Shown here piece after piece: positions 7,436-13,188 of a stretch of DNA of 13,589 nt (position 1 is the stretch's first letter; each line of letters begins with the position of its first letter). The notes beneath the pieces were generated by a model. The model did not search any database. It saw nothing but the letters and a program-made list of their open reading frames with translations, and was not told the origin of the DNA. Both the position numbers and the translations under genes were made by a program. The DNA comes from SIG480 sp045636165 (lineage in GTDB: Bacteria; Bacillota; Clostridia; Oscillospirales; JAAYXM01), in contig JAZTWZ010000064.1 in NCBI GenBank assembly GCA_045636165.1, positions 1 through 13,589 on the forward strand, given 5' to 3'.

Positions 7436-7449
7436 TTTTATTCCTGCCT

Positions 7450-8070
7450 CTAATTGAATTTTGCCGCAGCAGCCTGGCATCCGCCTTTTATGATTTCTGC
7501 AACAGCACGACACGCGTTGTCAATCGAACCTTCAAGCTTTTTTCTGTCCTCATCACTGAACGAACCGAGAACCCAGTTCACAAGCTCGCCCGATGCAGGA
7601 GGTCCTCCGACACCTATCTTGATTCTCGGGAAGACATCTGTTCCGCTTCGCTCGATTATGTTTTTTATGCCATTGTGTCCGCCGGCACTTCCCTTTTCTC
7701 TTATGCGAAGCTTCCCTGCAGGAAGGGAAATATCGTCGTATATGACAATTACCCTCTCCATCGGAATCTTATAAAAAGCCGCAGCTTCAGAAATTGACTG
7801 ACCTGAGAGATTCATAAAGGTCTGGGGCTTTAAGAGAAGAACGCTCGTCTCTGCAATCTCTCCTCTGCCACAAAGAGCCTTGAATTTAAGGTCGCGAACA
7901 TCTATTTTGTTTATTCCGGAGAGCGTGTCGAGCGCCAGAAATCCCGTATTATGGCGCGAGGTTTCATACTCTTTGCCCGGATTTCCAAGCCCTGCAATTA
8001 TCCATTCAGGCTTTCCAATTGGTGGCTTTCTTTCGCTCTCAATTTTTTTGAAAAGGTCGAATATTGACAC
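7450..8070 (-). CDS. pth: Peptidyl-tRNA hydrolase
   Basis: The enzyme cleaves peptidyl-tRNA released from stalled ribosomes so the tRNA can be reused. The 206-residue protein has the full bacterial Pth set: GLGNPG (Asn30), SRHNTGF with catalytic His40, FMNLSG (Asn87), YDDISLPAG with Asp112, and SAGGHNGIK (Asn132). About 20 residues precede the usual start of the fold (the IIAGLGNPG strand). That Lys/Glu-rich extension seems real because the GTG at 8070 has AGAGGAG seven bases upstream and no in-frame ATG lies nearer. It sits 14 bp after the ROK gene and 14 bp before mfd. The pth-mfd pair is conserved in Firmicutes (spoVC-mfd in Bacillus); the ROK gene in front is unusual. Confidence 0.96.
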   Translation of the reverse strand: MSIFDLFKKIESERKPPIGKPEWIIAGLGNPGKEYETSRHNTGFLALDTLSGINKIDVRDLKFKALCGRGEIAETSVLLLKPQTFMNLSGQSISEAAAFYKIPMERVIVIYDDISLPAGKLRIREKGSAGGHNGIKNIIERSGTDVFPRIKIGVGGPPASGELVNWVLGSFSDEDRKKLEGSIDNACRAVAEIIKGGCQAAAAKFN

Positions 8071-8084
8071 TTTTATTCTCCTCT

Positions 8085-9236
8085 TTATTCCGTTATGAAA
8101 TCGCCGTCTTCAAAGATTCGGTCGAGAAGGTATCTTCCTGCACCCTTTGTAACAGGGTTTCCCGAAACTGTTGAGAAGCGAAGCGATAGGTTTTCAGCAT
8201 TGGCCGAAAACATAATTGCATCAAGCTCGGAACGAAGCTTCTTTAGAAACAGCTTTCCAAGCATAGTTACTTCACCACCGAGAACAACAGCCTCGGGGTT
8301 AATCATATTTATTATGTTATTTATTCCTGCGGCGATGTATCTGCAGATATCCGAAAGCTTTGACATAACAGCCTCATCTTCCGTATTTATCTCAGAAATT
8401 GCCCCAACACCGCAAGCCTTGCAGATAGCAGGAGTCCCCGCCATTACTTCAAGGCATCCGCGATTGCCGCATTTGCACGGTTCACCGCTTATATCAACGG
8501 AAACATGACCGAACTCACCTGCGTTTCCGAACGCACCTGTGAAAATTCTGTCATCGAGTATTATACCTGCACCGATACCGACATTTATGTCGATATAAAC
8601 AAGGCTGTGAATTTCCTCTTTGGACACCGACTTTTCAATATATGCACAGAAGGAAGACTCGTTACCGAGCTTCACCTTGACATCCGGGAAACGGCTACAC
8701 AAAACCGAGAAGAAGTCGTTATCCGGAAGAATCGGAATAAGCGTTGATGAAACGCGCTTCGTCTTTCTGTCTATAACACCCGGAACACCTACGCAGATTC
8801 CGAGAAGTCTGCCAAATTTACGGCAGGAGTCCTCAATATCATCTGCCATTTCGTTTCCTATGTTGCTGTAATCTGAGATATCGTGGCGACGGAAAGCGAC
8901 GCTTTTTCCCGAGAGGTCAAACACCTCAAGTTCAAATGCGCCCTGCTTGATTTCTATTGCCGCAACACAACCGCCCAACGGGTTAAGCTCAAGCATTATC
9001 GGCTTTCTGCCGCTTCCCGACAGCTGTCCTGCGCCGATTTCTCTTACCATATTTTCGGAGATAAGCTCGTCAACAAGCGACGAAACAGTAGTAGGACTCA
9101 AGCCCGTAGCGTGAGCTATTGAGGCTCTCGATACGGGCTGATTCTCATTTATTAAGTTAAAAACGAGTGTTAAGTTTGAAAACTTAACAAGCTTCAAATT
9201 GGCTGTTCTATGGTTTTTTTCTCTCTTCAATACCAT
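8085..9236 (-). CDS. ROK-family transcriptional regulator (NagC/Mlc/XylR type)
   Basis: This is a probable sugar-responsive repressor of 383 residues. Residues 35-60 form a winged helix-turn-helix (VSRASIAHATGLSPTTVSSL). Residues from about 88 form the ROK sugar-binding fold, with DINVGIGAGIILDD at 216-229. The zinc site of the family is complete: His244 and CKCGNRGC (Cys254, Cys256, Cys261). Where ROK sugar kinases have the catalytic Asp of an END/NDA-type motif, this protein reads GNESS (191-195), so kinase activity is unlikely. The ATG at 9236 uses AGGAAA inside the last codons of the kinase gene 6 bp upstream, which implies coupled expression. The effector is unknown; position suggests the sugar, or sugar phosphate, handled by the adjacent enzymes. 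Codon use is unlike the kinase before it. A perfect inverted repeat lies within codons 16-23. Confidence 0.93.
   Translation of the reverse strand: MVLKREKNHRTANLKLVKFSNLTLVFNLINENQPVSRASIAHATGLSPTTVSSLVDELISENMVREIGAGQLSGSGRKPIMLELNPLGGCVAAIEIKQGAFELEVFDLSGKSVAFRRHDISDYSNIGNEMADDIEDSCRKFGRLLGICVGVPGVIDRKTKRVSSTLIPILPDNDFFSVLCSRFPDVKVKLGNESSFCAYIEKSVSKEEIHSLVYIDINVGIGAGIILDDRIFTGAFGNAGEFGHVSVDISGEPCKCGNRGCLEVMAGTPAICKACGVGAISEINTEDEAVMSKLSDICRYIAAGINNIINMINPEAVVLGGEVTMLGKLFLKKLRSELDAIMFSANAENLSLRFSTVSGNPVTKGAGRYLLDRIFEDGDFITE
9168..9189. promoter_or_regulatory. 22-bp perfect inverted repeat in the 5' coding region of the ROK gene; candidate operator
   Basis: The 10-base arms TGTTAAGTTT and AAACTTAACA match perfectly around a 2-base centre. 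A further partial copy (TTAAGTTAA) lies at about 9152-9160, 17-19 bases away. Size, symmetry and AT-rich flanks resemble sites bound by ROK repressors such as XylR, but binding is inferred. No second full copy was seen near the other promoters of the window. Confidence 0.5.
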
Positions 9237-9242
9237 TAAAAT

Positions 9243-10190
9243 CTATTTCCTGTTTTCTTTAATGAATTTTTCAATTTCAGAATAAGGAACAGCACCTGTT
9301 GATGCACCGACTTCCATAATGATATGAGCGCCTACAGCGTTACCGATAACGCAAGACTCTTCCATTGACTTTCCGTTAGCAATACCGTAAAGGAAGCCTG
9401 CACACCAGGAGTCACCGGCACCAGTTGTATCAACCGGGTTCTCGCGCATGAACGGAGCAACATACTTACCCTCGGCATCTTTGCTCTCACGGTAGTAGCA
9501 ACCGTCCTTGCCAACCTTGATAGCAACATGGGAAACGCCGCAATCGAAGAAGCAATCTGCAATCTTCTTGTGGTCAGTTTCTCCGCCTGCAAGCTCAATA
9601 GCCTCTTCGATACTCGGAATGAAGTAATCAACATACTGGAGAGCCGGCTTAAGAACGCTCATCCAACGGCCTGTGCCGTCCCAAGCTGTGTCAAGAGCTG
9701 TAATCTTGCCCATCTCTTTAGCACGCTTAAGAACCTTTGCACAGTCTTCTCCGTCGAACTTGTTCATAAGCATAGAACCTGCTACAAAAACAATCTTTGA
9801 CTGCTCGATGATATCGAAGTTGACATCCTCATAGCAGAAGGTATCGTTAGTACCCTTGCAGTGGAGGAATGATCTCTCGCCTGTCTCGTCAACGAGAACG
9901 ATGGAAGAAGAAGAGTCCTCACCCGCAGCTTCAACAACGCCGTCAGCATTGACGCCTTTGCTGACCAAAGCACCCTTAAGGAAAGAGCCGAAACCATCGT
10001 CTCCAACCTTACCGATGAGAGCAATCTTTGCGCCCATAACAGCCATATCGATACCTGTGTTTACAGCGCAACCTCCGCTGTAGAGCTTAATGCTCGGAAG
10101 AAGGTCGAGCTTTCCTTTTTCAGGAAGACCTTTAACACCTTTACAAATCGCGTCGGCTACAAGAATACCGACACATGCAACATCATACAT
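9243..10190 (-). CDS. PfkB-family carbohydrate kinase (ribokinase-like)
   Basis: A 315-residue ATP-dependent kinase that should phosphorylate a sugar or sugar derivative. The first PfkB signature is at about 38-66 (SGGCAVNTGIDMAVMG through GKVGDDGFG). The second is at 254-266 (DTTGAGDSWCAGF) with catalytic Asp260. The remaining sequence does not tell ribokinase, fructokinase, KDG kinase or nucleoside kinase activity apart. I chose the ATG at 10190, eight bases after AAAGGTGG; a GTG at 10202 would sit inside that ribosome binding site. It is the first gene after a strong promoter and runs into the ROK gene with a 6-bp gap. Codon use (AAG, GGT, AAC, TAC, TTC) suggests strong expression. Downstream of a deacetylase and a NagB-like protein, an amino-sugar or deaminated product is a plausible substrate (inference). 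Confidence 0.92.
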   Translation of the reverse strand: MYDVACVGILVADAICKGVKGLPEKGKLDLLPSIKLYSGGCAVNTGIDMAVMGAKIALIGKVGDDGFGSFLKGALVSKGVNADGVVEAAGEDSSSSIVLVDETGERSFLHCKGTNDTFCYEDVNFDIIEQSKIVFVAGSMLMNKFDGEDCAKVLKRAKEMGKITALDTAWDGTGRWMSVLKPALQYVDYFIPSIEEAIELAGGETDHKKIADCFFDCGVSHVAIKVGKDGCYYRESKDAEGKYVAPFMRENPVDTTGAGDSWCAGFLYGIANGKSMEESCVIGNAVGAHIIMEVGASTGAVPYSEIEKFIKENRK

Positions 10191-10231
10191 AGTTCGTACC
10201 ACCTTTATATTTATATATAATATCTGTATAT

Positions 10232-10260
10232 ATTTTAATAAAATTTTCCTGTTTAGTCAA
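10232..10260 (-). promoter_or_regulatory. Sigma-A-type promoter of the kinase-ROK-pth-mfd unit
   Basis: The minus strand has TTGACT (10260-10255), a 17-bp spacer and TAAAAT (10237-10232). The leader to the kinase ATG is about 35 bases and very AT-rich. No further promoter this good was noticed before ROK, pth or mfd, so all four genes may depend on it. Confidence 0.8.
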
Positions 10261-10271
10261 GTGTTACTCGC

Positions 10272-10303
10272 AAAAATATGCCCTGCAAAAAGCAGGGCAT
10301 ATT
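10272..10303 (-). terminator. Intrinsic terminator after the Gfo/Idh gene
   Basis: A 12-bp perfect stem (AATATGCCCTGC with GCAGGGCATATT) around a 5-base loop, followed on the minus strand by TTT. It separates the deacetylase/isomerase/dehydrogenase unit from the kinase promoter. Confidence 0.88.
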
Positions 10304-10316
10304 TTAAAGCTTAATT

Positions 10317-11357
10317 TTAGAGAGTTACAATCTTTCCTGTTTCCTGTGACTCGTAAGCAGCCTTGATTATGCGCTGAGCCCAGACAGCATCTGCTGCCGG
10401 AACTTCAACTGCATCGCCGTCACGGTGTGAACGGCCGAAAGAGTCGAGCTCTTTTGTGTACATATTGCCGAATTCAACCTCAACATCAAGCTTCTTGACT
10501 TCGTCGCGTGTCTGCTGTGCGTCATAGCCAGCAGAGCTGTCAGCAGCGATAACATCAATTGTACCGCCCTCTACCTGAGAGAGTGTGCCGTAAGCTACGA
10601 TTGAACCTGCTGTACCGTAAATTTCAAGCTTTGACGGAACAGCATCCGGAACATTGAAGTTTGATTCAACATAAGCAAACGCTCCGTTTTCAAGCTCCAT
10701 CATGAGAGAAGCCTGATCCTCTACCTCGTAGGAGAAGGTGTTTGTTCTTGAGAAAGAAGCCACACGCTTTGCCTTTGAACCTACGATGTACTGGAGAAGG
10801 TCGATGCAGTGAACGCCGAGGTCCATAAGAGCACCGCCGCCTGAAAGAGCCTTTACCTGACGCCAAGCACCCGGGATGTCCGGATACCAACAAGTAAACT
10901 GAGCACGGCAGGAAACAATCTGACCGATAGCACCTGACTGAACGAGCTCACGAATCTTTGCATTGATAGCGTGGAAGCGCATAAGGAAACCTGTTGCAAT
11001 CTTAACGCCCTCTTCTTCACAAACGCGAAGAACTTCTTCAGCGTCTGCGATATCAAGGCAAATCGGCTTCTCAAGGAGAATATCCTTCTTTGCACGAGCA
11101 GCGTCGATAGCCTGCTCCTTGTGGAAGTTAACAGGAGATGCGATATAAACTACATCAACCTCAGGATCTGCAAGGAGAGACTTGTGGTCTGTGTATGCGC
11201 GCTTTGCGCCGTATTTTACACGAAGATTTTCAGCAAGCTCCTCGTTGATTTCCATTACAGCGATAAGCTCTGCTTCTTCTGAAAGCATCATACCGGGAAG
11301 TGTACGACGGTCAGCAATACCGCCGGCACCAATTACGCCCCATCTTACTTTTTTCAT
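10317..11357 (-). CDS. Gfo/Idh/MocA-family NAD(P)-dependent oxidoreductase
   Basis: The 346-residue dehydrogenase probably acts on a sugar, inositol or related polyol. An N-terminal Rossmann fold has the dinucleotide loop GVIGAGGIA (7-15). The family EKP motif follows at 96-98 (Lys97). The C-terminal alpha/beta domain carries GGGALMDLGVHCIDLL at 173-188, with Asp179 and His183 in the places of the catalytic Asp/His of inositol dehydrogenase-type enzymes, so it looks active. I chose the ATG at 11357 (MKKVRWGVIG), which follows a GAGGTC ribosome binding site. A longer frame up to 11417 would add 20 residues overlapping the previous gene. The gap from the NagB-like gene is 19 bp, and it is the last gene before the terminator. 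Substrate and cofactor preference cannot be told from sequence. Confidence 0.93.
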   Translation of the reverse strand: MKKVRWGVIGAGGIADRRTLPGMMLSEEAELIAVMEINEELAENLRVKYGAKRAYTDHKSLLADPEVDVVYIASPVNFHKEQAIDAARAKKDILLEKPICLDIADAEEVLRVCEEEGVKIATGFLMRFHAINAKIRELVQSGAIGQIVSCRAQFTCWYPDIPGAWRQVKALSGGGALMDLGVHCIDLLQYIVGSKAKRVASFSRTNTFSYEVEDQASLMMELENGAFAYVESNFNVPDAVPSKLEIYGTAGSIVAYGTLSQVEGGTIDVIAADSSAGYDAQQTRDEVKKLDVEVEFGNMYTKELDSFGRSHRDGDAVEVPAADAVWAQRIIKAAYESQETGKIVTL

Positions 11358-11376
11358 ATTTCTGACCTCACTTAAA

Positions 11377-12324
11377 TTAGTTGCACTCAGCGACAAGCGG
11401 ACCTGCAAGCTCTTCAAGGAAGAAGAGTTTACCCGGCATAGTCGGCATATAAGAAGATGTAACCCACTTATCCGGACCGTAACGGAGAGTCATCCAGAGG
11501 GACATACCCTGCCACTGCATACCGCGTGAAAGAGCACCGTCGCAGCCGCCGATGATGCGGTCAGACTGGAGAAGGAGACCCGGACCGATTGTGTTAGCGC
11601 GGCACGGAACAAGAGTTACGCGGCTCTTGAAGCTTGTAATAGCGTTCTGCTCAATCGTGAGCGGGTTGAGGTTTGCACCGATGCGGTACATCTGGCTCTT
11701 CCACTCTTCTTCAGTTGCGAACTCTGCAGCAAAGTGCGGTTCCCAGAAAGCGATATGGCAAGCACGGCCGATACCGAAAGTAGTGATAAGGCGAGCACCC
11801 TCAGCCTTGAGCTTTGCAATCTTCTCCGGATATGTCGGGAGATTTTCTTTTGTTGCGAAGTTGCGCTGGCTTTCCGGAACAGTCTTGTTGAGCTTGCTGT
11901 AGAAAGCTTCACGCATAGCGTATGTGAATGAACCCGGGTTTGAAGAGTCGAGAGTGTTGCCTTCAGCGTCACTCCACTCGTCCATATTGAAACCGTAAAC
12001 ATGTGAGCAGTCAACATCCCACTCATTGATGAAATATGCAGCCCAGCGGTACATACCCATCGGACCTGCCGGAAGAATCATAGCAAGCTTGATTCCCTCG
12101 TCGCGAGCCATCTTGATCTGATTTGCGATTTCGTGACCCATCATCATATCAAACTCAGCTACATTCTTACATGCAACCGGCTTGAAATCAGGATGCCAGA
12201 AATCCTGACGCTCAAAAATAGCCTCGGGGGGATTCGAGCAGCATTTGTCAATTTTCTCATAGTCCCAACCTGCGGGATAGAGAGCTTCGGCGTAAGCGCC
12301 TTTGTAGGTGTCGATAAAATTCAT
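11377..12324 (-). CDS. NagB-fold protein: divergent glucosamine-6-phosphate isomerase/deaminase homologue
   Basis: A 315-residue member of the NagB/RpiA/6-phosphogluconolactonase fold, longer than typical NagB (about 240-270) by an N-terminal region of about 50 residues. Matches to NagB are clear: GFNMDEW at 111-117 (NagB FNMDEY), NPGSFTYAM at 129-137 and FGIGRACHIAFWEP at 183-196 (NagB GVGNDGHIAFNEP). Asp115, His190 and Glu195 correspond to catalytic residues of E. coli NagB, but its Asp141 is replaced by Ala188. The sugar-phosphate loop, LPTGGTP in NagB, reads LPAGPMG at 84-90. The ATG at 12324 follows GGAGG by 8-9 bases. It lies 42 bp after the PIG-L gene and 19 bp before the Gfo/Idh gene. 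Isomerisation or deamination of an amino sugar is likely in outline, but standard glucosamine-6-phosphate deaminase activity is doubtful. Confidence 0.85.
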   Translation of the reverse strand: MNFIDTYKGAYAEALYPAGWDYEKIDKCCSNPPEAIFERQDFWHPDFKPVACKNVAEFDMMMGHEIANQIKMARDEGIKLAMILPAGPMGMYRWAAYFINEWDVDCSHVYGFNMDEWSDAEGNTLDSSNPGSFTYAMREAFYSKLNKTVPESQRNFATKENLPTYPEKIAKLKAEGARLITTFGIGRACHIAFWEPHFAAEFATEEEWKSQMYRIGANLNPLTIEQNAITSFKSRVTLVPCRANTIGPGLLLQSDRIIGGCDGALSRGMQWQGMSLWMTLRYGPDKWVTSSYMPTMPGKLFFLEELAGPLVAECN

Positions 12325-12366
12325 TTCCTTTTCCTCCTATATGTAAAAATAAATTTACTGCGAAAT

Positions 12367-13074
12367 TCAGGGCAAATGTCTCATTGTAGTCTGACGGAGA
12401 TGAGCCTTGCAGGTTGTGAAACCTTCAGCATACATAACTCCACACTGGAGACCACGACCGCGTGTGCATGATCTTACAAACTCAATAAAGTCAATCTTAT
12501 CATGCTCGCGCATCCAGACTATCTGGCTCTTGTGGCATTCAACAGCCTCAAGCTTCTGATCGATATAGTCTGAAATATCAACATACATCTCCGGAACAAA
12601 GTTTGTTCCTGCGAGATTGTCCATATAATAAATCGGAACTACTTTACCGGTCGCCGGATATTCCGGGAACATGTGACCTACAGTTGCAGTAAAGCTTGTT
12701 TCGAAAACAAGCTTACTTACTTCAAGGTGGTCATTCATATAGTCGTCAGGGCTGTGAGTGATGATGAAATCAGGATCTACCTCACGGATAATTCTGACCA
12801 TCTCACGGCGTGTTTCAAGGTTATCTGCATAAAGCATACAATCGCCGACATCGACATTGTAAACCTTCTTTACACCAAGAACCTTACCTGCTTCTTCAGC
12901 CTCTATCGTACGCATCGGGCCAAGCTCGTCAGGCATAATGACAGCGTGTCCCATATTTCCGTTTGCAACATGGCAGGTGTAAACTTCATAGCCTTCCTTC
13001 GCCATACGGGCAAGGGTTCCGCCGCAGCTGAGCTCAAGATCATCAGGATGCGAACCAACAGCAAGAACTCTCAT
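12367..13074 (-). CDS. PIG-L/LmbE-family zinc-dependent deacetylase
   Basis: A 235-residue N-deacetylase of the PIG-L fold. The family removes acetyl from N-acetylglucosaminyl compounds (GlcNAc-PI, mycothiol and bacillithiol precursors, chitobiose-type sugars). The metal and base motif is GSHPDDLE at 7-14 (His9, Asp11, Asp12, Glu14). The second metal region is THSPDDYMNDH at 106-116, supplying His116. It departs from the common HPPDDYHPDH in having Met-Asn where His-Pro is usual, while the distal His ligand is kept. There is no signal peptide, so it acts in the cytoplasm. The ATG at 13074 follows AAGGAAG. It is the first gene of the three-gene unit. Next to a NagB-like gene it could do the deacetylation NagA does elsewhere; this is inference. 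Confidence 0.92.
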   Translation of the reverse strand: MRVLAVGSHPDDLELSCGGTLARMAKEGYEVYTCHVANGNMGHAVIMPDELGPMRTIEAEEAGKVLGVKKVYNVDVGDCMLYADNLETRREMVRIIREVDPDFIITHSPDDYMNDHLEVSKLVFETSFTATVGHMFPEYPATGKVVPIYYMDNLAGTNFVPEMYVDISDYIDQKLEAVECHKSQIVWMREHDKIDFIEFVRSCTRGRGLQCGVMYAEGFTTCKAHLRQTTMRHLP

Positions 13075-13112
13075 TCAAATCTTCCTTTCAAAGCGGTTTT
13101 TTACTTTCATAT

Positions 13113-13146
13113 ATGGAAAAAACGGACAAGCGTCCGTTTTTCCATA
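13113..13146 (-). terminator. Intrinsic terminator/leader hairpin ahead of the PIG-L gene
   Basis: On the minus strand ACGGAC pairs with GTCCGT around GCTT and is followed by six T. The helix extends outward through the A- and T-tracts to TATGG/CCATA, a stem of about 15 bp. It follows the aminotransferase stop codon, so it is a normal end for that gene, but it also lies downstream of a strong promoter-like sequence (13160-13188) and before the PIG-L start. Its near symmetry suggests it can act in both directions. Confidence 0.85.
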
Positions 13147-13159
13147 CTGCTTATATTTT

Positions 13160-13188
13160 ATTATAAACCTACTTTGTGTGTTTTGCAA
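13160..13188 (-). promoter_or_regulatory. Candidate promoter of the PIG-L/NagB-like/Gfo-Idh unit
   Basis: The minus strand has TTGCAA (13188-13183), a 17-bp spacer and a perfect TATAAT (13165-13160). The -35 box lies in the last codons of the aminotransferase gene. The predicted start near 13153 puts the hairpin at 13113-13146 inside the leader, about 80 bases before the PIG-L start codon. Confidence 0.6.

Noticed and set aside
7436..7513. Extended N-terminus for mfd (26 extra residues, Cys/Arg-rich)
   Set aside because: It overlaps the pth 3' end in another frame, has no homology to Mfd, and the ATG at 7435 has a ribosome binding site.
10191..10202. GTG start at 10202 for the PfkB kinase
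   Set aside because: The GTG lies inside the AAAGGTGG ribosome binding site that serves the ATG at 10190.
10232..10244. Short palindrome (6-base arms) over the -10 box of the kinase promoter as a ROK operator
   Set aside because: It is made only of A and T in a very AT-rich stretch, where such symmetry is expected by chance, and it does not match the repeat found in the ROK gene.
11358..11417. Extended N-terminus for the Gfo/Idh gene
   Set aside because: It would overlap the NagB-like gene and put 20 unrelated residues before a Rossmann strand that normally starts near residue 3; the ATG at 11357 has its own GAGGT site.
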